A stretch of DNA of 41,420 nucleotides from Bacteroidales bacterium (GTDB lineage: Bacteria > Bacteroidota > Bacteroidia > Bacteroidales > JAUNSR01), in assembly GCA_030539115.1 (NCBI GenBank), contig JAUNSR010000026.1, forward strand, positions 1-41,420. Reading direction: 5' to 3'. Position 1 is the first letter of the stretch. Each line of letters starts with the position of its first letter. Both the position numbers and the translations under genes were made by a program. Of the stretch, positions 28,058-35,369 are shown piece after piece. Under the pieces are notes generated by a model, which was given only the letters and a program-made list of their open reading frames with translations, ran no database searches and had not been told where the DNA came from.

Positions 28058-28711
28058 ATGAAAATTTTTATTGACACTGCGAATCTTGATCAAATCAAAG
28101 AGGCTGAAAGTTTGGGTATTCTTGATGGTGTAACTACTAATCCTTCTTTAATGGCTAAAGAAGGAATTTCCGGAAAGGAGGCAATAAGAAACCATTATCT
28201 ACAAATAGCAAAAATGGTTGAAGGCGATGTTAGCGCCGAAGTCTTTTCTGAAAAATTTGAAGACATGGTTAAGGAGGGAGAAGAGTTAGCTTCAATAAAA
28301 TCAAATATTGTTGTAAAAATTCCTTGCACCAAAGATGGTATTAAGGCAATTAAAGCTTTAAAGGATAAAGGTATCAGAACAAACTGTACGTTAATCTTTA
28401 ATATCGGACAAGCAATGCTTGCTGCAAAAGCAGGTGCATCTTATGTTTCTCCGTTTATTGGCAGACTTGATGATATTGGTGACGACGGAGTAGCCCTTAT
28501 TGGAGATATTGTTGCAATTTTTAAGAATTATAATGTTCCAACTCTTGTTTTGGCAGCCTCAATAAGAAATAATTTACATTTAATACAATGTATGCAAGTT
28601 GGAGCAGATGTTGCAACAGCTCCTTTAGCACAGATATTGGGATTATTGAAACATCCATTAACAGAATCAGGACTTAAAACTTTTATGGAAGATGCTTCTA
28701 AAATGAAATAA
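28058..28711 (+). CDS. tal: transaldolase / fructose-6-phosphate aldolase family enzyme
   Basis: The 217-residue protein is a short class I aldolase of the TalC/FSA type. FIDTANLDQI at 4-13 holds the catalytic Asp6, VTTNPSL at 25-31 the substrate Asn28, and VVKIPCTKDG the Schiff-base Lys87. Position 133 in SYVSPFIGRLDD is Phe, where E. coli fructose-6-phosphate aldolase has Tyr131; transaldolases carry Phe at the matching place. It is therefore more likely a transaldolase of the non-oxidative pentose phosphate pathway than a true aldolase, although the family is often named after the aldolase. It is cytosolic, with its own -7 element. Confidence 0.92.
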   Translation: MKIFIDTANLDQIKEAESLGILDGVTTNPSLMAKEGISGKEAIRNHYLQIAKMVEGDVSAEVFSEKFEDMVKEGEELASIKSNIVVKIPCTKDGIKAIKALKDKGIRTNCTLIFNIGQAMLAAKAGASYVSPFIGRLDDIGDDGVALIGDIVAIFKNYNVPTLVLAASIRNNLHLIQCMQVGADVATAPLAQILGLLKHPLTESGLKTFMEDASKMK

Positions 28712-28716
28712 AGAAA

Positions 28717-28724
28717 TAAATTTG
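28717..28724 (+). promoter_or_regulatory. -7 element of the porin gene
   Basis: TAAATTTG, an exact TAnnTTTG match, begins six bases after the transaldolase stop and 55 bases before the porin ATG. It suggests separate transcription of the porin gene. No -33 TTTG is seen. Confidence 0.4.
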
Positions 28725-28771
28725 CACTTTCATTGCAAGGTATGTGTTCCTAAATTTTCAAGATTAATTAA

Positions 28772-30076
28772 ATGAAGAAAAGAAAAAGCTTTTACTTGGC
28801 ATTATGTTTAATGCTGAGCTCAAGCGTGATGTTTGGTGCCGGAGAAAAAAGACTTAGTGAAGGTGCAAATTCAAATAGTTTTAATGCAGCTTTGATTCCT
28901 AATGGAAATATTATTAATGGAAACAATATTTCTTTTAAAGGAGTCTTTTGTGGAGAGGATAATTTAATTGAGAATAATTTTTGCAATGACACTATCACCA
29001 ATATTAAAGAGGATATTGCCGTTTTAGGAAAAAATCCTTTGACAAATATATCAGGGAAAGAGACAACAATCAACAACAATTCTCTTGAATCACAAAAAGA
29101 AGAGACAAACAGCAATAAAGAACTTATCGACGCTGTTAAAAATGAGTTAAGTAAATATCTTAAGATAAGCGGTTATGTCATGGGGCGTGGCATATTTTGT
29201 GACAGCAAGACCAACTACGGAGGTTTTGACATTCGTTTTTTTAGATTTATTGGTTCCGGAAATATAACTAATGACTTTTCTTATAGGTTTCAAATGGAAT
29301 TTGCCGGAAATCCACGCTTATTGGATGCTTGGTTGATGTGGAAAAAATATGATTCCTTTTCAATAAAAACAGGACAAATGAAAAGACCTTTCTCTTTAGA
29401 GTCTCCCATCTCTCCTATTTTAATTGGTGTGGCAGAATATTCCATCATTACTACTAAACTTGCCGGGTTTACTGATCGTGTGGGAGAACATTCAGGTGGA
29501 AATAGAGATGGCGGAATTATTTTTGCAGGAGATTTTATTAAGCCTAATAAAAGGAATCTATTCCACTACGAAGTTGGAGTTTTTAACGGCGTTGGCATTA
29601 ATAAGAAGGATGATAATAACTTTAAAGACATTGTAGGTTCTTTATATTTTGTTCCAACAAAAGACTTTAGAATTGGCGGTGGTGCTTGGTTTGGCAAGTA
29701 TGGGCCAAAAGGAAGCGAAGTGGATAGGAAAAGATGGAATGTTGGAACTAAATATGATTCTAAAAACTTCTTCTTTTTGTCTGAATATACATCATCTGTC
29801 GGTGGAATTGTAAATAATGAAAATGCAGCCAAAAAGACTGACGGATGGTATGTTTTGGCAGGCACTCCTTTTGTAAAGAATGTAAAAGGCTTTATTAAAT
29901 ATGAAGGATACAGAGACAACAAAGAATGGAATTCTCTTCAGACAAGATATCACTTTGGTTTAAATTGGGATTTGCACAAAAATATAATGCTTCAAATTGC
30001 ATATTATTACACTGACGAAAGGGCAAAACGAACCAATTACAATACAGCTGTCGGTCAATTTGTATTCAGATTTTAA
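28772..30076 (+). CDS. OprO/OprP-type outer membrane porin
   Basis: The 434-residue protein has a signal peptide (1-22, ending SSSVMFGA), a low-complexity asparagine-rich linker to about 120, and then a beta-barrel of the phosphate-selective porin O/P family: GYVMGRGIFCDS, DIRFFRFIGSGNITNDFSYRF-like strands, KTGQMKRPFSLE near 203-214 and a C-terminal strand ending in FVFRF with terminal Phe. It should form a diffusion channel in the outer membrane for anions or polyphosphate, though family names overstate phosphate specificity. It may have its own promoter and ends before a strong terminator. Confidence 0.88.
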   Translation: MKKRKSFYLALCLMLSSSVMFGAGEKRLSEGANSNSFNAALIPNGNIINGNNISFKGVFCGEDNLIENNFCNDTITNIKEDIAVLGKNPLTNISGKETTINNNSLESQKEETNSNKELIDAVKNELSKYLKISGYVMGRGIFCDSKTNYGGFDIRFFRFIGSGNITNDFSYRFQMEFAGNPRLLDAWLMWKKYDSFSIKTGQMKRPFSLESPISPILIGVAEYSIITTKLAGFTDRVGEHSGGNRDGGIIFAGDFIKPNKRNLFHYEVGVFNGVGINKKDDNNFKDIVGSLYFVPTKDFRIGGGAWFGKYGPKGSEVDRKRWNVGTKYDSKNFFFLSEYTSSVGGIVNNENAAKKTDGWYVLAGTPFVKNVKGFIKYEGYRDNKEWNSLQTRYHFGLNWDLHKNIMLQIAYYYTDERAKRTNYNTAVGQFVFRF

Positions 30077-30088
30077 AAGTAATTAGAA

Positions 30089-30146
30089 TATAAGCGCTAC
30101 ACTTTTTTGCCGTCTCTATAGTAGCATTATTTTGAGTATAAGCGCT
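30089..30146 (+). repeat. pair of 10-bp direct repeats containing AGCGCT
   Basis: TATAAGCGCT occurs at 30089-30098 and again at 30137-30146, 48 bases apart, between the porin stop and its terminator. AGCGCT is itself a palindrome and stands out in the A/T-rich background. Role unknown. Confidence 0.6.
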
Positions 30147-30151
30147 TTCCG

Positions 30152-30197
30152 CAAAACCTTTTTTGAAATGATTACAAGTCATTCAAAAAAGGTTTTG
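30152..30197 (+). terminator. strong intrinsic terminator of the porin gene
   Basis: CAAAACCTTTTTTGA at 30152-30166 pairs with its exact inverted copy at 30183-30197; with one bulged base the stem extends inwards to a seven-base loop. TCTTTTTATA follows. Confidence 0.88.
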
Positions 30198-30282
30198 TCT
30201 TTTTATACCATTCTATAATATAGACAGTGTATATAACTATATTTTCAGTCCAATTTAAATCTTTTTTACCTGAACTTATATG

Positions 30283-30290
30283 TAATTTTG
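30283..30290 (+). promoter_or_regulatory. -7 element of the SDR-mntH operon
   Basis: TAATTTTG matches TAnnTTTG exactly. Transcription would start near 30296, giving an unusually long leader of about 130 bases before the ATG at 30430. No clear -33 TTTG is present. Confidence 0.4.
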
Positions 30291-30314
30291 TTGTAATAAA
30301 TAAAAATATGAAAT

Positions 30315-30386
30315 CGCCGTAACTCACCTAAAGTTGAGATACCAAACAAAAAGGTATATAAATGGCGTATTTGTACCTTAGTGGTA
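30315..30386 (+). ncRNA. candidate structured leader RNA before the SDR-mntH operon
   Basis: Four G/C-bearing stems cluster here. CGCC at 30315-30318 pairs with GGCG at 30364-30367 and closes a three-way junction with CTCA/TGAG (30323-30326 with 30335-30338) and ATACC/GGTAT (30339-30343 with 30353-30357). Next, TACC at 30374-30377 can pair with GGTA at 30383-30386 or instead with the GGTA at 30353-30356, so two folds compete. This could be a riboswitch or another leader control element; I do not recognise it as a known class, and it is not a yybP-ykoY Mn riboswitch by its visible motifs. Each stem is short, so chance is possible. Confidence 0.35.
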
Positions 30387-30429
30387 AAAAATTAATCATA
30401 TACAAATGAAACTAAAACATTTTAATAAT

Positions 30430-31185
30430 ATGAAAACAGCAATAATCACCGGAGCAACTTCCGGTATTGGAGAAGCTTGTGCTAAAAGATTAGCCTCTGA
30501 AGGATGGAGATTAATAATAACAGGAAGAAGAGAGGATAAATTAAAGAAACTGGTTAATGAATTAAAAGAAAAATTCTATACAGAAACACTTCCCCTTGTT
30601 TTTGATGTAAGAGACGAACATCAGACAATTACTTATTTAAGCAATCTTCCAGAAACATGGAAAGATATAGACTTACTTATAAACAATGCAGGTTTAGCAT
30701 CCGGCCTTGAACCACTTCAAGATGGAGATACAGAAGATTGGAACAAAATGATAGATACAAATATCAAAGGTTTGCTTTATGTTTCAAAACAAATTATGCC
30801 ATTAATGATTGAGCGCAGAAAGGGTCATATCATAAATCTTGGATCTATAGCCGGCAAAGAAGTTTATCCAAATGGAGTCGTTTATTGTGCAACAAAGCAC
30901 GCAGTCGATGCCATTTCTAAAGGTATGCGTCTTGATTTGGTTCCATACGGAATTAAAGTTTCCCAAATTTGTCCTGGTGCTGTTGAGACAGAATTCTCTG
31001 TAGTTCGTTTTCATGGCGATAAAAACAAAGCAGACAATGTTTATAAAGGCTTTACACCTTTAAATGGTGATGATATTGCAGATGTAATAGCATATATTGT
31101 CAATCTTCCCGATCATGTTTGTATCAATGATATTGTTGTTATGCCTAAAGCTCAGGCTTCAGCTTATGTAACGCACAAAGTCTAA
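30430..31185 (+). CDS. short-chain dehydrogenase/reductase (YdfG-like)
   Basis: From the ATG at 30430 the 251-residue protein starts directly with the Rossmann strand MKTAIITGATSGIGEA; the NAD(P)-binding TGATSGIG is at 7-14. NNAG follows near 87-90, and the catalytic YCATK has Tyr152 and Lys156. The arginine after the first turn (TGRRED) favours NADP. The set resembles YdfG-type reductases acting on 3-hydroxy acids such as serine or malonic semialdehyde, but the substrate is not proven. An ATG at 30406 would add eight residues not seen in typical homologues. It lies 31 bases before mntH and probably shares its transcript. Confidence 0.9.
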   Translation: MKTAIITGATSGIGEACAKRLASEGWRLIITGRREDKLKKLVNELKEKFYTETLPLVFDVRDEHQTITYLSNLPETWKDIDLLINNAGLASGLEPLQDGDTEDWNKMIDTNIKGLLYVSKQIMPLMIERRKGHIINLGSIAGKEVYPNGVVYCATKHAVDAISKGMRLDLVPYGIKVSQICPGAVETEFSVVRFHGDKNKADNVYKGFTPLNGDDIADVIAYIVNLPDHVCINDIVVMPKAQASAYVTHKV

Positions 31186-31216
31186 GTATAATTTCTAAAA
31201 CAAATAAATCATTATT

Positions 31217-32476
31217 ATGATAAAATGGATAGAAGATCTTAAACATAGACATAATCAAGGGAAAGGTGTATTAGGTTTGTTAAAATTTATTGGACCAGGC
31301 ATACTTGTTACTGTTGGTTTTATAGATCCTGGCAACTGGGCTACAAATATTTCAGCAGGTTCGGAATTTGGATATTCTTTACTTTGGGTTGTAACGCTAT
31401 CTACAATAATTCTTATTCTGCTTCAGCATAATGCAGCCCACCTTGGGATAGTAACCGGTAAGTGTTTGTCAGAAAGCGCAACTTCTCATTTAAACAAGAA
31501 AGTTTCGATTCCTATCCTTTCATCGGCTATGTTGGCAGCAATATCAACAACTTTTGCCGAATTATTGGGAGGAGCAATTGCATTGCAAATACTTTTTAAA
31601 ATCCCTGTATTTTTGGGGGCATTAATAATGTGTGTTGGAGTTTCTCTGTTCACATTTAACAATGCATACTCAAAAATTGAGAAAGTTATTATTTCATTTG
31701 TTTCAATAATTGGTTTCTCCTTTATTTTTGAGCTGACAATTGTAAATCCCGATTGGGGTATTGTAGCTCATGATGCCTTTGTACCATCATTTCCACCAAA
31801 CTCTTTATATGTTATTCTTGGAGTTATCGGAGCTGTTGTGATGCCACACAATCTATATCTTCATTCAGAAGTGATTCAAAGCCGTCAATGGAATTTAGAA
31901 GAAGAACATGTTATTAAAAAGCAATTGAAATATGAATTTCTTGATACAATCTTCAGTATGGGTATCGGCTGGATAATAAACTCGGCAATGATAATTCTTG
32001 CAGCAGCTGTCTTTTTCAAAAACAATCAAAATGTCAGCGACATTACCGAAGCGAGTCAGCTGCTTACACCATTCTTAGGGAAATTTGCAACAATTATTTT
32101 TGCTCTTGCTTTTCTTTTTGCCGGAATAGCATCTTCCGTCACTGCAGGGATGTCGGGAGGCATTATATTTTCAGGAATGTTTTCAGAGGCATACAATATA
32201 AAAGACATACACTCTAAAGTCGGAGTCTTTATAACAATGATACCTGCAACAATATTGATATTCTTTGTAAAAAACAATATGGAAGCATTAATACTTTCTC
32301 AAGTTGTATTAAGCTTTCAGTTACCTATAACAGTATGTCTGCTTGTCTACCTTACCTCTTCAAAAAAGGTTATGGGAAAATATGCAAATAGAAGTTTCAG
32401 CAAAATGGTGCTTTGGGCAATTGCTTTGGGAATCTCAATATTAAATATATGGCTAATCATTGCAGAGTTCTTTTGA
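31217..32476 (+). CDS. mntH: NRAMP divalent metal (Mn2+/Fe2+) importer
   Basis: The 419-residue membrane protein has about eleven hydrophobic helices. The metal site of NRAMP transporters is complete: DPGNW at 37-41 in helix 1 and the VVMPHNLYLHSE segment in helix 6 with Met209, Pro210 and His211; the methionine favours transition metals over Mg2+. It imports Mn2+ or Fe2+ with protons across the inner membrane. It is the second gene after an SDR enzyme behind a long, possibly structured leader, and ends at a long hairpin. With MntP in the same window it covers both import and export of Mn. Confidence 0.94.
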   Translation: MIKWIEDLKHRHNQGKGVLGLLKFIGPGILVTVGFIDPGNWATNISAGSEFGYSLLWVVTLSTIILILLQHNAAHLGIVTGKCLSESATSHLNKKVSIPILSSAMLAAISTTFAELLGGAIALQILFKIPVFLGALIMCVGVSLFTFNNAYSKIEKVIISFVSIIGFSFIFELTIVNPDWGIVAHDAFVPSFPPNSLYVILGVIGAVVMPHNLYLHSEVIQSRQWNLEEEHVIKKQLKYEFLDTIFSMGIGWIINSAMIILAAAVFFKNNQNVSDITEASQLLTPFLGKFATIIFALAFLFAGIASSVTAGMSGGIIFSGMFSEAYNIKDIHSKVGVFITMIPATILIFFVKNNMEALILSQVVLSFQLPITVCLLVYLTSSKKVMGKYANRSFSKMVLWAIALGISILNIWLIIAEFF

Positions 32477-32511
32477 TATACAACAAAGCTGATTAAAATC
32501 AATTATCAGCC

Positions 32512-32576
32512 ATTTCACATATACAAACAGCTCCATAAGTCACAAGAACTTATGGAGCTGTTTGTATATGTGAAAT
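32512..32576. terminator. 29-bp perfect hairpin between convergent genes
   Basis: Bases 32512-32540 pair without mismatch with 32548-32576 across a seven-base loop (CACAAGA); the core is CAGCTCCATAAG. There is no T run on either side, so it may stop both convergent transcripts by another route or act as a processing or transcript-stabilising element. It lies 36 bases after mntH and 41 after ccsBA. Confidence 0.7.
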
Positions 32577-32616
32577 AATATTCTATATTTCTATTATATA
32601 AATGGGAATAATCAAC

Positions 32617-35028
32617 TCAGTCCCTAATATTTAGCTTTTTTCTTTTATTTGAGATATAAAAGACAATAAAAGCCATTAAAACAAAAAATAAAATTATCGG
32701 CATCAATATTGGAGGCATATCTGTTTTTCCATAAGAATGAAGTCCGGAAAGAAAATAATTTACTCCAAAAAATGTCATCAGCACTGTAAGAACAGCAAAA
32801 ACAGAAAACACATTGAACTTAAACTCCCCATTAAACTTCTTAACGAGTCTAAGATGTATCAATATGGCATATACAACCATTGTAATTAAAGCCCAAGTTT
32901 CTTTTGGATCCCATCCCCAATATCTTCCCCATGATTCATTTGCCCAAATAGCTCCAAAAAATATTCCAATCGCAAGCAAACCAACTCCTACTAAAACAGA
33001 CATTTCATTAATTATTGTTAGTTCTTTCATCTGTATCTTGATTTTGGAATTATTGTCTTTAACAATTTCCATAAAAAGATATATAACTCCAAGAAGAAAA
33101 GATGTTCCAAAGAAACCATAAGCAGCAGTAATCACTGAAACATGAAGCATTAACCAATAGGATTTAAGAACAGGAACCAATGGTGTTATCTGTGGGTCAA
33201 GCCAATTTAAATTAGCCACAAAAAGAAGCAGACCTGTCATTATAGAAGATAATGAAAAACATATTTTAGAGCGATTTAAGAATAAAAGACCTGAAAACAT
33301 CGAAGCCCAAGCAACATAAACCATAGTTTCATAACTATTTGACCATGGTGCTTGTTGAGAAATATACCATCTTAGGGCTATTCCATAGCTATGAAAAGCA
33401 AAACAAGAAAGGATAACTACTATAAAAAATAATGATAAATATTTTTTTGTTTTTGTTTCCTTAAATAGCCTTAACATTGATACTACAAGAAGGAGGAATC
33501 CACTTATTAAATAAATTCTAAATATTGAAGAGAAAATATTCAATTTATTATATATTATTTCCGCTTTACTTCTATCATAATCGATTATTACTGCACTTCT
33601 TGCCCTTTGATAAGAAGCAATCATGTTGACAATCTCATCAGATTTTGTATAGTTATTTGATTCTATTCCATTCTTTAATTCCTCAGCATACCAAACTATT
33701 ATTTTAGAGACAAACATTGAATCTTTTCCCTCAAAAAAGCCATCAGCTTCTTTTTCTGTATACCATTTTTTATTTCCATCATTTTCCTTTGGGAAAAGTT
33801 TAAGCAGGTCGTCATTTTCAAGAAGATATATAAGATTAATCTTTTCATTTATTTTCAACACTTCTTTGTCAAACTTGGACTTTTGACTCTCAGGTTTTGA
33901 ATATATATCTTCCAAAATGGATGACAGTTTATAATTACCAGTCCCATCAAAAAGGTCATTGTAAGAGATTTTTTTCTTTTCCTTAAGCTTTAAATAGCTC
34001 TTTAATTCATCATTGCCAACTTTCATTAAAGGCTCCTCATTCCATTGCTCAGGATAAGCTATAAAACCAAGTAACACTTGTTCCGGAGTAAGTCCTTGAT
34101 AATTATTTTTTCTCGCTATTTTTCTTAAAAACTGAGCAGCAAAAGTATTCAAAGGTTCAATTCTTCCATTTTCATTCTGAATTGAAAGTTCTGAAAATAA
34201 AAGAGCATGATCTTTTGAAGGAGCAAAATCTTTCATATCTACAGATAGCCCAAATGAAGATATCGAAGAGAGAAAAAACAAGACAAGAATCAGGCTCTTC
34301 AAAGATGTATAAGAGTTTAATTTTCTTAACAGCGTCCTAAACCGTCCATTTTTTTGTAAAAAAGAAGTGATAAACCCGACTAAAAGAATAAAATAACCAA
34401 AATAAGAGACTCCCATACCAATAGGGTCATAGTTTACCGAGAGAATGGTACCTCTCTCATCTTTGTCATAAGATGATTGATAAAGTCTATACCCGTGTCT
34501 TGAAAATATTCTGTTCATCTTGATAACAGTCTTTTCAATATTATCACCATCTTTTATTTCAACGCTGCTTTCATAAGAAGATGGAGAGTTAGAGCCCGGA
34601 TATCTATTTAGAGTAAATTTCTTTAAACATACACTGAAAGGGAGTTTATATGATTCTGCATTTCCGTTAGAATAATTAATAAAATAAGTATCCTGACATT
34701 CCCCCTCTCTAATATGCATCATACCATCCTTTCCAAAAAGAAAAGTTATAAATGCCCCGGTAAGAATAATAATAAAAGAAAAATGAATTAACAGCATTCC
34801 ACTTTTTGTCTTCTTTAGCAACTTCATTTTTTTTACAACAAATACAAAATTTGCAATCATTAAAAATTGAAGTATTATTAATATAGGACTTTTATAGAAA
34901 AACGCATTGGTCATCGGTGTCCCAAAATATTTTTCAAAAATTGTAGCTGCCGAAAGTATTAAAGCGTAAACTGATAATAAAATTATAGTTGTTAGAGTTG
35001 ATGATAAGATGTTTTTTATTTTAGGCAT
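32617..35028 (-). CDS. ccsA: fused CcsB-CcsA (ResB-ResC) cytochrome c biogenesis protein
   Basis: The 803-residue inner membrane protein joins both halves of system II haem delivery. Residues 1-230 hold the ResB/CcsB-like part with three to four helices and an extracytoplasmic segment; residues about 250-470 are a large soluble region; from about 495 the CcsA part follows with eight helices. The haem-binding WWD motif is present as AIWANESWGRYWGWDPKETW near 690-712, and external histidines flank it (MLHVSVITAAYG near 628 and GLHSYG near 770). The protein moves haem out and attaches it to apocytochromes c. In Bacteroidetes it often neighbours nrfHA nitrite reductase genes, which are absent here. 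Confidence 0.92.
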   Translation of the reverse strand: MPKIKNILSSTLTTIILLSVYALILSAATIFEKYFGTPMTNAFFYKSPILIILQFLMIANFVFVVKKMKLLKKTKSGMLLIHFSFIIILTGAFITFLFGKDGMMHIREGECQDTYFINYSNGNAESYKLPFSVCLKKFTLNRYPGSNSPSSYESSVEIKDGDNIEKTVIKMNRIFSRHGYRLYQSSYDKDERGTILSVNYDPIGMGVSYFGYFILLVGFITSFLQKNGRFRTLLRKLNSYTSLKSLILVLFFLSSISSFGLSVDMKDFAPSKDHALLFSELSIQNENGRIEPLNTFAAQFLRKIARKNNYQGLTPEQVLLGFIAYPEQWNEEPLMKVGNDELKSYLKLKEKKKISYNDLFDGTGNYKLSSILEDIYSKPESQKSKFDKEVLKINEKINLIYLLENDDLLKLFPKENDGNKKWYTEKEADGFFEGKDSMFVSKIIVWYAEELKNGIESNNYTKSDEIVNMIASYQRARSAVIIDYDRSKAEIIYNKLNIFSSIFRIYLISGFLLLVVSMLRLFKETKTKKYLSLFFIVVILSCFAFHSYGIALRWYISQQAPWSNSYETMVYVAWASMFSGLLFLNRSKICFSLSSIMTGLLLFVANLNWLDPQITPLVPVLKSYWLMLHVSVITAAYGFFGTSFLLGVIYLFMEIVKDNNSKIKIQMKELTIINEMSVLVGVGLLAIGIFFGAIWANESWGRYWGWDPKETWALITMVVYAILIHLRLVKKFNGEFKFNVFSVFAVLTVLMTFFGVNYFLSGLHSYGKTDMPPILMPIILFFVLMAFIVFYISNKRKKLNIRD

Positions 35029-35177
35029 AATTATATATTGCTATTTTCTTACACTCTATATTTGAGATAAGATTAAAAAATTAACACTGGATGAATTCTG
35101 CGCCAAAATAACAAAAGATTATCTATTACATTCACATTCCAATATCTAAAAACATATCTAATTTCTAAATAATTATT

Positions 35178-35318
35178 CTATAATGATAAGACATCCACAA
35201 AAGCGCCATCTTTATTTGTAAATTTTAGGCCATTTTCATCATTATATGAGCCAAATCCAGTTACTAAAGCACTATCTCCATTTAAAAGAAAATACGGAGA
35301 TTCTATTTCTTTTAAAGT
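35178..35318 (-). pseudogene. probable gene remnant (C-terminal fragment)
   Basis: Minus-strand bases read as 46 open codons that look like real protein, TLKEIESPYFLLNGDSALVT followed by GFGSYNDENG and LKFTNKDGAF, ending in a stop at 35178. There is no ATG, and an in-frame stop lies just before the stretch (35319-35321). The fragment lies after the stop of the chorismatase-like gene, in the same reading frame but separated by three stops. It looks like the tail of a decayed or deleted gene. I do not recognise the family. It could also be chance, given its small size. Confidence 0.4.
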
Positions 35319-35326
35319 TTAAAGTT

Positions 35327-35367
35327 TTAACTTCTCCCCTATTATAAATTTCAAAATGAGAAGTTAA
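35327..35367 (-). terminator. hairpin just after the chorismatase-like gene
   Basis: TTAACTTCTC at 35327-35336 pairs perfectly with GAGAAGTTAA at 35358-35367 around a 21-base loop, three bases beyond the stop codon at 35370. There is no U run on the minus strand, so termination is uncertain. Confidence 0.35.
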
Positions 35368-35369
35368 TT

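Noticed and set aside
28792..29115. 107-residue minus-strand frame
   Set aside because: Antisense shadow of the porin gene's signal peptide and linker; no recognisable motif.
30296..30429. yybP-ykoY Mn riboswitch before the SDR-mntH operon
   Set aside because: The characteristic internal-loop motifs of that riboswitch are not visible; kept only as an unclassified candidate leader.
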